From positions 1,240,001-1,304,000 of the forward strand of contig NZ_CP104272.1 in NCBI RefSeq assembly GCF_025244865.1: 64,000 nucleotides of DNA, written 5' to 3'. The notes below the pieces were generated by a model. It ran no database searches. It was not told the origin of the DNA and saw only the letters and a program-made list of their open reading frames with translations. A program made the position numbers and the translations under genes. Origin of the DNA: Arthrobacter sp. zg-Y1110 (GTDB lineage Bacteria > Actinomycetota > Actinomycetes > Actinomycetales > Micrococcaceae). Positions 17,140 to 25,358 of the stretch are shown one piece after another (within the stretch, counting starts at the first letter, position 1; each line of letters begins with the position of its first letter).

Positions 17140-19177
17140 GAAAGCGCCGCAGGGACCGGACCAGGTCCTGGATCTGCTTGACACGGCGGTAGCGGCCATG
17201 GGCGGGCAGAACAGGCCCGGCCAGCACGAGATGGCACGGCAGGTGGCCGAGGCCATCGAGTCCGGCGACCACCTGCTGGTGCAGGCCGGAACGGGTACGG
17301 GCAAGTCGCTCGCCTACCTGATCCCGCTGATTGCACACGCCTTGGAGAGCAGCAAACCCGCGCTGGTTTCCACTGCCACGTTGGCCCTGCAGTCACAGAT
17401 CGTCGGGCGTGACCTCCCGCGCCTGCTGAAGACCCTGGAACCGAAGCTTCCGCGGGAAGTCGACGTTGCCTTGCTCAAGGGCCGCAGCAACTACGTCTGT
17501 GTCCACAAGACCGGCGGCGGATTCCCCGAAGAAGACGAAGCCGGAACACTGTTCCTGCTTGGCGACGAGCAGGCTGTCTCCCATCCCGCTCCCGCCGGCG
17601 GGCCCACCTCGGCGCTGGGGCGCGACGTCGTGCGCCTGCAGGAATGGGCGCAGGAAACGGAAACCGGCGACCGGGACGAGTTGCTTCCCGGCGTCAGCGA
17701 CCGTGCCTGGCGTCAGGTGTCCGTCACCTCGATGGAGTGCCTGGGGGCGCAGAAGTGCCCGGTGGCGGAGGCCTGTTTCAGCGAACAGGCACGGGCCAAG
17801 GCCGCCGTTGCCGATCTGGTGATCACCAACCACGCGATGCTGGCCATCAGCGCGTTCGAGGGACTGGCCGTCCTGCCGGACTATGACGTGGTGGTGATCG
17901 ACGAGGCACACGAGCTGCAGGACCGCGTCACCGGAGCGGTCACCGGACAACTCTCCGGAACAGTGATTTCCGCGGCGGTCTCCGCAGCACGCAAGCACAC
18001 GTCCGCCACCATGGAGCCGCTTGCCGCTGCCGGCCGGGCTTTCGACTCCGTGTTTGCCCCGGTGCCCTCCGGACTGCTGGCCGCCGGGCTGTCCGAAGAC
18101 CAGGAACTGGTCCTGGGCGCAGTGCGGGAAGCCTGCCGCACCGCGCTGTCAGATTCCAAGCCCGAAGGCTCCGACGCCGTCGACGGCGGCCGCCAGATGG
18201 CACGTTCCCGCCTGATGGCCGTCCTGGAACTGTGTGAACGCATCCTTGACGCAGTGAATTCAGGGGAAGTGCTGTGGGCATCGCGTGCCAGCACCTTCTC
18301 ACCGGGCACCGGCTACACCGCTCCGGAAGACGACGCACCGCCCACCATCAACGTTGCACCGCTGTCCGTGGCCGGACGGCTGCGCGAAGGCCTGTTCGAC
18401 GGACACACCGTCGTGCTTACCTCGGCCACCCTCGCCATCGGGGCGGAGTTCGGTCCGGTCGCCGGAGCCCTGGGGCTGCTGGGTGCCGGTGCACCGAAAT
18501 GGACGGGGACCGACGTCGGCAGCCCCTTCGACTACCCGCGGCAGGGAGTCCTGTACGTAGCCAAGGACCTGCCGAAACCGGGACGCGGCACCTCCCCGGA
18601 GCAGCTGGATGAGCTGGAGTCGCTGATCAAGGCCTCCGGCGGCGGTGCCCTGGGTTTGTTCTCTTCCCGCCGTGCCGCGGAGGAAGCTGCGGAAGCGCTG
18701 CGGAAGCGGGTCGACTTTCCGATCCTTTGCCAGGGCGAATCCACCATGTCCGCCCTGGTCCAGCAGTTTGCTGACGAGGACGAGACCTGCCTGTTCGGCA
18801 CCATGTCCCTCTGGCAGGGCGTGGACGTCCCCGGAGCCTCCTGCCGGCTGGTCATCATTGACCGGATTCCGTTCCCGCGTCCCGACGATCCGTTGATGAC
18901 CGCCCGCACCCGGGCGGTTGCCAAGGCCGGGGGCAACGGCTTCATGAGCGTCTCGGCGACCCACGCAGCCGTCCGGCTCGCCCAGGGCGCAGGACGGCTG
19001 ATCCGCGCCTCCGGGGATAAGGGAGTGGTGGCCGTGCTTGACTCACGCCTGGCAACCGCGCGCTACGGCAGTTTCCTGCGGGCCGCCCTGCCGCCCTTCT
19101 GGTCCACCACCGACCGTTCCGTGGTGCTTCAGGCGCTGAAGCGGCTCGCGGCGGAACCCGCGGGCGCGAAGAAGTAA
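17132..19177 (+). CDS. ATP-dependent DNA helicase, DinG/XPD family with Fe-S cluster
   Basis: 681 residues, superfamily 2. Walker A GTGTGKS is at 53-59 and the DEAH box is VIDEAHELQD. Cysteines for a 4Fe-4S cluster are in NYVCVHK, MECLGAQKC and AEAC between motifs I and II, as in DinG and XPD. C-terminal motifs include LFGTMSLWQGVDVPG and the arginine-finger motif VRLAQGAGRLIR. Such enzymes unwind 5'-3' and act on R-loops or damaged DNA. It is coupled to hflX by an 8-nt overlap and lies beside lexA, but I see no SOS box of its own. It could also be called DinG. Confidence 0.9.
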   Translation: MGRKAPQGPDQVLDLLDTAVAAMGGQNRPGQHEMARQVAEAIESGDHLLVQAGTGTGKSLAYLIPLIAHALESSKPALVSTATLALQSQIVGRDLPRLLKTLEPKLPREVDVALLKGRSNYVCVHKTGGGFPEEDEAGTLFLLGDEQAVSHPAPAGGPTSALGRDVVRLQEWAQETETGDRDELLPGVSDRAWRQVSVTSMECLGAQKCPVAEACFSEQARAKAAVADLVITNHAMLAISAFEGLAVLPDYDVVVIDEAHELQDRVTGAVTGQLSGTVISAAVSAARKHTSATMEPLAAAGRAFDSVFAPVPSGLLAAGLSEDQELVLGAVREACRTALSDSKPEGSDAVDGGRQMARSRLMAVLELCERILDAVNSGEVLWASRASTFSPGTGYTAPEDDAPPTINVAPLSVAGRLREGLFDGHTVVLTSATLAIGAEFGPVAGALGLLGAGAPKWTGTDVGSPFDYPRQGVLYVAKDLPKPGRGTSPEQLDELESLIKASGGGALGLFSSRRAAEEAAEALRKRVDFPILCQGESTMSALVQQFADEDETCLFGTMSLWQGVDVPGASCRLVIIDRIPFPRPDDPLMTARTRAVAKAGGNGFMSVSATHAAVRLAQGAGRLIRASGDKGVVAVLDSRLATARYGSFLRAALPPFWSTTDRSVVLQALKRLAAEPAGAKK

Positions 19178-19206
19178 AACCGCCGGGGAAGGGGATCCCG
19201 GAAACA

Positions 19207-19243
19207 AAAAGCAGCGCCGCCGTGTACCGGCGGCGCTGCTTTT
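19207..19243. terminator. Bidirectional terminator between helicase and lexA
   Basis: A perfect 15-bp stem: AAAAGCAGCGCCGCC / GGCGGCGCTGCTTTT, loop GTGTACC. A- and T-runs at its two ends serve both convergent genes. Confidence 0.9.
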
Positions 19244-19285
19244 GCATGGTCCTTTTGACGTCTGACCAGGACGTTCTGCTTGTGC

Positions 19286-20098
19286 CTAGAGCGAGCGCAT
19301 CACTGAAACGACTTTGCCCATAATGGTGGCTTCGTCACCGAGGATCGGCTCGTAGCGGGTGTTCTGAGGCAGCAGCCAGGTATGTCCGTTGCGCTGCCGG
19401 AAGGTCTTCACGGTTGCTTCGTCCTCGAGCAGGGCCGCGACAATGTCACCGTTTTCGGCGGTGGGCTGGCGGCGGACAACCACCCAGTCACCGTCGCAGA
19501 TGGCAGCATCCACCATGGAGTCGCCCGCCACGCGAAGCATAAACAGGTCGCCGTGCCCTACGAGCTGGCGCGGAAGGGGAACCATCTCTTCAACCTGCTG
19601 GTCGGCGAGGATGGGTCCGCCTGCGGCGATCCGTCCGACCAGCGGAACCATCGCCGTGTCGATTGCTGTGGTGAGGTCGGAGACGCTGCCGGAACGTTGC
19701 GTGCGTGAGCTGCCGCCGCCGGATTCCGGGACGCCCTTTGCTGCACCTTCAGCAGCCTCCGCGGCGTTCCCGCCGTTCGCCGCCTTGCCGTTGCCTCGGC
19801 GCACAGGAGCATCGCGGAGCAGGAGCGGAACCAGTATCTCCATGGCACGCGGGCGCTTGGGGTCCCGGCGGATATAGCCCAGCTTCTCCAACTGGCTCAG
19901 CTGGTGCGTAACGCTGGAAAGGCTGGCCAGCCCCACAATGTCGCCGATCTCCCGCATGGAGGGCGGGTAGCCGTTCGCATTCACCGAACGCTGGATGGTC
20001 TCCAGGATCTTCGTCTGCCGGGCGGTAAGGCCCTTGGTGCGTCCTGCCGGCGCGGGCGCGGCAGGGGAGGGGGTGCTGCCATTGGTAACACGGGCCAC
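19286..20098 (-). CDS. lexA: LexA repressor
   Basis: 270 residues. It is the repressor of the SOS regulon and cleaves itself when RecA filaments form. The winged helix-turn-helix is at about 24-86 ([17 protein letters not shown]). The cleavage site is Ala159-Gly160 in GRIAAGGP. The catalytic dyad is Ser194 (AGDSMVDA) and Lys231 (EATVKTF). A Gly/Ala-rich linker of about 55 residues (88-145) makes it longer than the 202-residue E. coli protein. Start GTG 20098 has AGGGAAG about 7 nt upstream. The 5' leader of roughly 150 nt or more contains or adjoins several SOS half-sites. Confidence 0.97.
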   Translation of the reverse strand: MARVTNGSTPSPAAPAPAGRTKGLTARQTKILETIQRSVNANGYPPSMREIGDIVGLASLSSVTHQLSQLEKLGYIRRDPKRPRAMEILVPLLLRDAPVRRGNGKAANGGNAAEAAEGAAKGVPESGGGSSRTQRSGSVSDLTTAIDTAMVPLVGRIAAGGPILADQQVEEMVPLPRQLVGHGDLFMLRVAGDSMVDAAICDGDWVVVRRQPTAENGDIVAALLEDEATVKTFRQRNGHTWLLPQNTRYEPILGDEATIMGKVVSVMRSL

Positions 20099-20294
20099 GT
20101 CGGCTTCCCTTCACAGTCGGCCCGTGGATGCGGGCCGGATGGTTCTAGCGGTGTATCTGGTTTGTCCTGCGGTGATTCGATGCGGTGGTTCCCTGCGGTG
20201 GTCTATCCCGCCAAGCCGTTTTGTCAGTGCCGGATGGTTAGTTGGTTCCAGCCGCTTCCAACAGGTTCAACGCTAGGGGAGCGCAGGCATATTT

Positions 20295-20310
20295 TCAAAC
20301 ATATATTCGA
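20295..20310. promoter_or_regulatory. SOS box near lexA
   Basis: TCAAACATATATTCGA differs at two positions from the perfect palindrome found 68 nt away. Confidence 0.7.
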
Positions 20311-20346
20311 GCGAGTCTCGACAATGTTCGTAGATAGGTGCTAGAA

Positions 20347-20378
20347 ATGTTCGAGTACAGCTTCGAACATATGTTCGA
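20347..20378. promoter_or_regulatory. Perfect SOS box plus extra half-site between lexA and the LysM gene
   Basis: TCGAACATATGTTCGA at 20363-20378 is a perfect 16-bp palindrome. A further half-site ATGTTCGA at 20347-20354 lies 8 nt to its left. More half-sites occur at 20324-20330 and 20425-20433. This operator should control both divergent genes. Confidence 0.9.
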
Positions 20379-20388
20379 CCCTGAGTAG

Positions 20389-20418
20389 AAAAACGGTCCG
20401 CCGACACCTCGGCGGACC
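20389..20418 (-). terminator. Terminator-like hairpin reading toward lexA
   Basis: GGTCCGCCGA / TCGGCGGACC form a 10-bp stem with loop CACC (20395-20418). On the minus strand it is followed by GTTTTT. It lies between the SOS boxes and the LysM gene, so it would stop antisense transcription before the lexA promoter; on the plus strand it would sit in the LysM mRNA leader. Confidence 0.6.
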
Positions 20419-20523
20419 CACCAGATGTTCGAATGCAGTTTCGAGCCACACTGTTTTTCCCGGTGCTTTTACGGGAAGCGGGGGAATCGGCGGAGCTGCT
20501 CTTCGGACCGGAAAGGTATTGAC

Positions 20524-20955
20524 ATGTCAGTACACGTACTTCCCCTCACTGCACAGAGCTTCACCGCACAGAGCCTCACTGAATCTGCCCCCGACCGGGC
20601 CGCTGACCCCGCCCGCATAGCCAACACCGCGGACACCCAGGCGTCGGTCCCGCTGCGCCTGACCCGCCGCGGCCGGCTCGTCCTGGTCGGCGCCCCGCTG
20701 ATGATCGTGGCCGCTGCACTGCTGGTCTTCATCGGATTCTTCACCGCACCGGCTATGGCCTCGGGGGGCTCCCCGGAGCAGACACACACCATCCAGGTGG
20801 GTGTATCCGCCGGGGATTCACTGTGGTCGCTCGCCACCGAGTTCGCCCCGGACCGGGATCCCCGCACCGTGGTCGCCGACATCGTGGAACTCAACAACCT
20901 GGCGGACGCCACCGTCCCCGCCGGCAGCCAGATTTACATCCCGGTCTCGCGCTGA
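20524..20955 (+). CDS. LysM-domain membrane protein, probable SOS cell-division inhibitor
   Basis: 143 residues. A cytoplasmic N-terminus of about 48 residues ends in RLTRRGR, one transmembrane helix follows (51-73), then an extracytoplasmic LysM domain (87-141: HTIQVGVSAGDSLWSLATEF ending in IYIPV). Its position, divergent from lexA and behind SOS boxes, is that of YneA in Bacillus, DivS in Corynebacterium and Rv2719c in Mycobacterium, which halt division after DNA damage. That role is inferred from size, topology and context. ATG 20524 is chosen over the upstream ATG 20425, whose extra residues overlap an SOS half-site. Confidence 0.82.
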   Translation: MSVHVLPLTAQSFTAQSLTESAPDRAADPARIANTADTQASVPLRLTRRGRLVLVGAPLMIVAAALLVFIGFFTAPAMASGGSPEQTHTIQVGVSAGDSLWSLATEFAPDRDPRTVVADIVELNNLADATVPAGSQIYIPVSR

Positions 20956-21050
20956 TCCACCGGCCAGCGCGCTCCGATGATCCTTACCTGCGTGCCCGTA
21001 ACAGAGGCGTGCTGGAAGTCGCTCAAATACAACGTCACCGCAGAGCGTCC

Positions 21051-21056
21051 TAAGCT
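21051..21056 (+). promoter_or_regulatory. -10 hexamer of leaderless hisC
   Basis: TAAGCT, 6-nt spacer, GTG 21063. Confidence 0.6.
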
Positions 21057-21062
21057 GTAGAA

Positions 21063-22163
21063 GTGAACGAACAGCTGGAAAACCTGAACAGACTTCCCCT
21101 GCGCGATGATCTGCGGGGCCTGACCCCGTACGGCGCCCCTCAGCTGGATGTGCCCATCCTGCTGAACGTCAACGAAAATACCCACGGACTTCCGGAGCAT
21201 GTGCGCCGGGCCATTCTGGCCGAGATTGAATCAGTGGTCGCCGGCCTGAACCGATATCCCGACCGCGAATTCACCCTGCTGCGGGAAAACCTGGCCAAAT
21301 ACCTCGGCCACGGACTGGCTGCGGAGAATATCTGGGCCGGTAACGGTTCCAATGAGGTTCTCCAGCAGATCCTGCAGGCGTTCGGCGGACCAGGGCGGAC
21401 GGCCATGAGTTTCCCTCCGACGTACTCCATGTACCCGCTGCTCGCCAGCGGCACCGGCACCGCGTACGTCACCGGCACGCGGGAGCGGGACTTCTCCCTG
21501 ACCCCCGAATCGGCTGCGGAGCAGATCCGGGCGCAGGCACCCAGCATCGTGATCCTGTGCACCCCGAACAACCCCACGGGTACTGCCCTGGAACTGGACG
21601 TGATCGAAGCCGCCTATGAAGCGGGAGAAGCTTCGAACGCCATCGTCGTGGTCGATGAGGCGTATGCAGAGTTCTCCCACGCCGATACCCCCAGTGCACT
21701 GCAGCTGCTCCCTGGCCGGGAACGGTTGATTGTTTCCCGGACCATGTCGAAGGCCTTCGCACTCGCCGGGGCCCGGATCGGCTACCTTGCCGCAGCGCCG
21801 CAGATTGCTGACGCCCTGCGACTGGTCCGCCTGCCCTACCACCTCTCCGCCATCACGCAGGCGACTGCGAATGCTGCCCTCACGCACGCCGATGCGCTCC
21901 TCTCCAACGTGGAAGACATCAAGGGCCAGCGGGACCGCATAGTGGCGGAACTGCGTGCGCTCGGACTGGAACCGGCGCCGTCGGACGCCAATTTCGTGCT
22001 GTTCAGCGGTATGGAGAATCCGCGGGCGGTGTGGGAAGGCCTGCTCGAAGCCGGCGTACTCGTCCGCGACATCGGCATCGAGGGCCACCTGAGGGTCACA
22101 GCCGGCACCGAAGCCGAAACCACTGCGTTCCTGACCCGGCTGCGGGAACTGCTCGCTGCCTGA
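21063..22163 (+). CDS. hisC: Histidinol-phosphate aminotransferase
   Basis: 366 residues, fold-type I PLP enzyme that transaminates imidazole-acetol phosphate in histidine synthesis. The PLP lysine is Lys230 in SRTMSKAFALAGARIGY. NNPTGTAL and VVDEAYAEF are the other cofactor motifs. It heads the his cluster; hisD, usually just upstream in actinobacteria, is not in this window. Context makes HisC certain, although similar enzymes also act on phenylalanine or tyrosine precursors. Confidence 0.94.
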   Translation: MNEQLENLNRLPLRDDLRGLTPYGAPQLDVPILLNVNENTHGLPEHVRRAILAEIESVVAGLNRYPDREFTLLRENLAKYLGHGLAAENIWAGNGSNEVLQQILQAFGGPGRTAMSFPPTYSMYPLLASGTGTAYVTGTRERDFSLTPESAAEQIRAQAPSIVILCTPNNPTGTALELDVIEAAYEAGEASNAIVVVDEAYAEFSHADTPSALQLLPGRERLIVSRTMSKAFALAGARIGYLAAAPQIADALRLVRLPYHLSAITQATANAALTHADALLSNVEDIKGQRDRIVAELRALGLEPAPSDANFVLFSGMENPRAVWEGLLEAGVLVRDIGIEGHLRVTAGTEAETTAFLTRLRELLAA

Positions 22164-22219
22164 GCGGAAGCCGGGCGCCCAGGATGTCCCCGGTTTCAGT
22201 GAGTCGGGGCGTTCGGGAC

Positions 22220-22225
22220 TAAACT
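22220..22225 (+). promoter_or_regulatory. Possible internal promoter before hisB
   Basis: TAAACT lies 57 nt before the hisB start in the 119-nt hisC-hisB gap; GAAGGAA then precedes ATG 22283. Support is only the -10 match. Confidence 0.3.
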
Positions 22226-22282
22226 GATGACCTGCCGGGGCTTTGCCTATTGCCCCGCTTCCAATCTTCGTGAAGGAACCCC

Positions 22283-22900
22283 ATGACTGTGGAGACCGCC
22301 ACCGGACGCACCGCCCGCCTTGAGCGGACCACCAGCGAATCGTCTGTCTTCGTCGAGCTGGACCTGGACGGCACCGGCCGCGCCGACATCAGCACCTCGG
22401 TGCCGTTCTATGACCACATGCTGACCGCGCTGGCCAAGCACTCGCTGATGGACCTCACCGTCCGGGCCACCGGCGACACCCACATCGACGTGCACCACAC
22501 GGTCGAGGACATCGCGATCAGCATCGGCGAGGCGCTGAAGACCGCCTTGGGTACCAAGGCCGGCATCCGCCGCTTCGGGGAAGCCACGGTACCCCTGGAC
22601 GAGGCGCTGGCAAACGCCGTCGTCGATATTTCCGGGCGTCCTTACCTGGTGCACTCCGGGGAACCCGCCGGCCAGGAATACCACCTGATCGGCGGACACT
22701 TCACCGGATCCCTGACCCGCCACGTGTTCGAAGCCATCACCCTGCACGCGCAGATCTGCCTTCACATGCGGGTCCTTGGCGGACGCGATCCGCACCACAT
22801 CGTCGAGGCCCAGTTCAAGGCCTTTGCCCGCGCCCTGCGCGCAGCCGTCGAATCCGATCCGCGCGTCGAGGGCATCCCCTCCACGAAGGGAGCACTGTGA
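22283..22900 (+). CDS. hisB: Imidazoleglycerol-phosphate dehydratase
   Basis: 205 residues, the monofunctional dehydratase without the N-terminal phosphatase of enterobacterial HisB. Metal-binding motifs [18 protein letters not shown] and [15 protein letters not shown] are intact. GAAGGAA is well spaced before ATG 22283. Its last 4 nt overlap the start of hisH. Confidence 0.97.
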   Translation: MTVETATGRTARLERTTSESSVFVELDLDGTGRADISTSVPFYDHMLTALAKHSLMDLTVRATGDTHIDVHHTVEDIAISIGEALKTALGTKAGIRRFGEATVPLDEALANAVVDISGRPYLVHSGEPAGQEYHLIGGHFTGSLTRHVFEAITLHAQICLHMRVLGGRDPHHIVEAQFKAFARALRAAVESDPRVEGIPSTKGAL

Positions 22901-23535
22901 CTTCCCGCAACGTCACTGTCCTGGATTACGGATCCGGCAACATCCGTTCGGCTGTCCGCGCCTTGGAGCACGCCGGCGCCAACGTCACGCTCAGCGCCAA
23001 GCCTGACGACGTGCTGAACGCCGACGGATTGGTGGTGCCCGGCGTCGGAGCATTCGCGGCGGTAATGCAGGGCCTCAAGGACGTGGATGCGATCCGCATG
23101 ATCGGGCGCCGCGTAGCCGGGGGCCGGCCGGTCCTGGGTATCTGCGTAGGCCTGCAGGTCCTCTTTGACGAAGGCGTGGAACACGGTGTCCGGACCAAGG
23201 GGATGGGCGAATGGCCCGGCGTGGTCGAGCGCCTGGCCGCCGACGTCGTGCCCCACATGGGCTGGAACACCGTGACGCCGCCCGAAGGATCGGCCCTGTT
23301 TGAGGGCATCGAGAACGAGCGGTTCTATTTTGTGCACAGCTACGGCGTGCAGAAATGGGACTTCGACGTCACCCAGCCGGCAATGCGCCCGCCGCAGGTC
23401 ACCTGGGCGGACCACGGCGGCCCGTTCATCGCCGCGGTGGAGAACGGCGCCCTGTCGGCCACCCAGTTCCATCCGGAAAAGTCCGGTGACGCCGGCGCGG
23501 CGCTGCTGAACAACTGGCTGAAGACCCTGGGCTAG
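22897..23535 (+). CDS. hisH: Imidazole glycerol phosphate synthase subunit HisH
   Basis: 212 residues, the glutamine amidotransferase subunit that supplies ammonia to HisF (not in this window). The catalytic triad comprises Cys83 in [10 protein letters not shown] and the His and Glu of [11 protein letters not shown] 22897 overlaps the hisB stop by 4 nt. Confidence 0.96.
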   Translation: MTSRNVTVLDYGSGNIRSAVRALEHAGANVTLSAKPDDVLNADGLVVPGVGAFAAVMQGLKDVDAIRMIGRRVAGGRPVLGICVGLQVLFDEGVEHGVRTKGMGEWPGVVERLAADVVPHMGWNTVTPPEGSALFEGIENERFYFVHSYGVQKWDFDVTQPAMRPPQVTWADHGGPFIAAVENGALSATQFHPEKSGDAGAALLNNWLKTLG

Positions 23536-23543
23536 GCGCCGAT

Positions 23544-23702
23544 ATGTGGAGCGTTATCCTCATGGGCCTGGCCGGACTGCTCATCGGCGGTGCGGTGTCT
23601 TTCCGCAGCCAGGGCATGTCCAAAATCATCGTTATCAGTTTCTGGGTCCTGGCCGGAATGGCCCTGCTGGGCGCGTACCTGCTGACCCTCGACCTTTCCT
23701 GA
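23544..23702 (+). CDS. Small two-helix membrane protein between hisH and hisA
   Basis: A 52-residue frame: ATG 23544 is 8 nt after the hisH stop, and TGA is at 23700-23702, 22 nt before priA. The protein starts [19 protein letters not shown], has a short polar loop (FRSQGMSK), then a second hydrophobic helix ([20 protein letters not shown]). It therefore looks like a hairpin membrane protein with both ends on the same side. No known function; tight placement suggests co-expression with the his genes. No clear Shine-Dalgarno is visible, so coupling to hisH translation is likely if it is made. Confidence 0.68.
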   Translation: MWSVILMGLAGLLIGGAVSFRSQGMSKIIVISFWVLAGMALLGAYLLTLDLS

Positions 23703-23724
23703 CCCCACCACCGAAAGCATCCAA

Positions 23725-24474
23725 ATGCCCTTCAGCGAAACCCCTGTCCTTGAACTGCTGCCCGCCGTAGACGTAGCGGACGGCCAAGCCGTGCGACTGG
23801 TGCAGGGCGAGGCAGGCAGCGAGACCAGCTACGGCGATCCGCTGGACGCAGCCCTGGCCTGGCAGAACGACGGCGCCGAATGGGTCCACCTCGTGGACCT
23901 CGACGCAGCGTTCGGGCGAGGTTCGAACCTTGACCTGCTCAGCCGCGTAGTGAAGTCCCTGGATATCAAGGTGGAACTGTCCGGCGGGATACGGGACGAC
24001 GAGTCGCTCGAAAAGGCCCTGGAGCTCGGCGCTGCCCGCGTCAATCTGGGAACCGCGGCACTGGAGAACCCGGGGTGGACCGCCAGCGCCATTGCCCGCT
24101 ACGGCCAGGCCATCGCCGTCGGCCTCGACGTACGCGGCACCACCCTCGCCGCACGCGGCTGGACCCAGGAAGGCGGGGACCTCTGGGAGGTCCTGGCCCG
24201 GCTGGAAGAGGCAGGCTGCGCCCGCTACGTGGTTACCGATGTGACGAAGGACGGCACGCTGCGCGGGCCCAACCTGGAACTGCTCCGCGAGGTACTGAAA
24301 CGCACCGACCGTCCGGTGGTCGCCTCCGGCGGCATCTCCAGCCTCGATGACCTGGCCGCGCTCCGGGAACTGGTTCCATTGGGGCTCGAAGGCACCATTG
24401 TGGGCAAGGCACTCTACGCCGGCGCGTTCACGCTGCCCCAGGCCTTCGACGTCGCCGGCCACCCGGAACGCTAG
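23725..24474 (+). CDS. priA: Phosphoribosyl isomerase A (HisA/PriA)
   Basis: 249 residues, TIM barrel. It isomerises ProFAR in histidine synthesis; in actinobacteria this family usually also isomerises PRA in tryptophan synthesis (replacing TrpF), which I infer from taxonomy. Catalytic aspartates are in [10 protein letters not shown] and [15 protein letters not shown]. Phosphate-binding glycines occur in ELSGGIRDD and [11 protein letters not shown]. It is preceded by a small membrane-protein gene and followed 2 nt later by the SseB-like gene. Confidence 0.94.
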   Translation: MPFSETPVLELLPAVDVADGQAVRLVQGEAGSETSYGDPLDAALAWQNDGAEWVHLVDLDAAFGRGSNLDLLSRVVKSLDIKVELSGGIRDDESLEKALELGAARVNLGTAALENPGWTASAIARYGQAIAVGLDVRGTTLAARGWTQEGGDLWEVLARLEEAGCARYVVTDVTKDGTLRGPNLELLREVLKRTDRPVVASGGISSLDDLAALRELVPLGLEGTIVGKALYAGAFTLPQAFDVAGHPER

Positions 24475-24476
24475 GT

Positions 24477-25325
24477 ATGGCAGCACGCGAACTACCCGGC
24501 CACATTGCGGCGGCCCTTGCCGGCGCCGGCGGCCCCACCGATTCCGCGGGCCGGCCGTGGTCCGGACGGGACCTGGCCGGTGAGGGAAACCCGCTGCACA
24601 ACTTCGATTCAGACAGCGGACGGACCGACCCGGGATACGCGGCGGCCCTGGCGAAACTGATTGCCGGGAGCGGAAGCGAAGCGGAAGTCGTAGCCTCCCT
24701 GGCCACGGCCCGCGTCTTCGTGCCGATCATCGCCGTGCTGGGGGAGGAAGCCGAATCCGACCACGGGCTGACCGCGGACAAGCAGGCCGATATGGCGCTT
24801 GTGACGCTCAACGCCCCGGACGGCCGCAAGGCGCTGCCGGTATTCACCTCCGTGGACGCTTTGGAACACTGGCATCCCGAAGCCCGGCCGGTTGCGGTCT
24901 ACGCCAACCGCGCCGCACTCTCCGCCGTCGCCGAAGACGCCCAGCTGCTGGTTATCGACCCGGGAGCCGAGTTCACCTTCGTGGTGCGGCGCCCGGCCAT
25001 GTGGGCCCTGGCCCAGCAGCAGGAGTGGGTGCCCTCGTACGCCGACGCCGGCCTCGTCGCGGCGGCCGAAACCGCCGCCGGGCCGGACCCCCGGATCCTG
25101 GCCGTCACCCTCCAACAGGGGCCGGGGACCGCGTCCAGGACTGCCGCCGGTGCTCCGGTGGGCGGGGGAGGGACCGGCCCTGAGCTTAGAATGGTGCTTC
25201 AGCTAGCGCCCGGACTTGATCCGCAGGACGTTTCTGCCCTGGCGGCCGGACTGCAGCAGCGCCTGACTGCCAACCCCGAGTTTGTTGAGCGCGTGGATTC
25301 ACTTGACCTGAAAATCACGCGCTGA
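24477..25325 (+). CDS. SseB-family protein
   Basis: 282 residues. The central part (ARVFVPIIAVLG, ADMALVTLNAPDGRKALPVFTS, ARPVAVYANRAA, LVIDPGAEFTFVVRR) matches the SseB N-terminal fold, a family first named from a Salmonella enhanced-serine-sensitivity gene and of unknown biochemical function. A second, C-terminal part (MVLQLAPGLDPQDVSALAAGL) follows a Gly-rich linker. ATG 24477 starts 2 nt after the priA stop, so it belongs to the his transcript. This his-linked position is common in Micrococcaceae by my recollection. Confidence 0.78.
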   Translation: MAARELPGHIAAALAGAGGPTDSAGRPWSGRDLAGEGNPLHNFDSDSGRTDPGYAAALAKLIAGSGSEAEVVASLATARVFVPIIAVLGEEAESDHGLTADKQADMALVTLNAPDGRKALPVFTSVDALEHWHPEARPVAVYANRAALSAVAEDAQLLVIDPGAEFTFVVRRPAMWALAQQQEWVPSYADAGLVAAAETAAGPDPRILAVTLQQGPGTASRTAAGAPVGGGGTGPELRMVLQLAPGLDPQDVSALAAGLQQRLTANPEFVERVDSLDLKITR

Positions 25326-25358
25326 CCCGTCCGGCGTAGCCGCCAGAAGAGAACTGCC

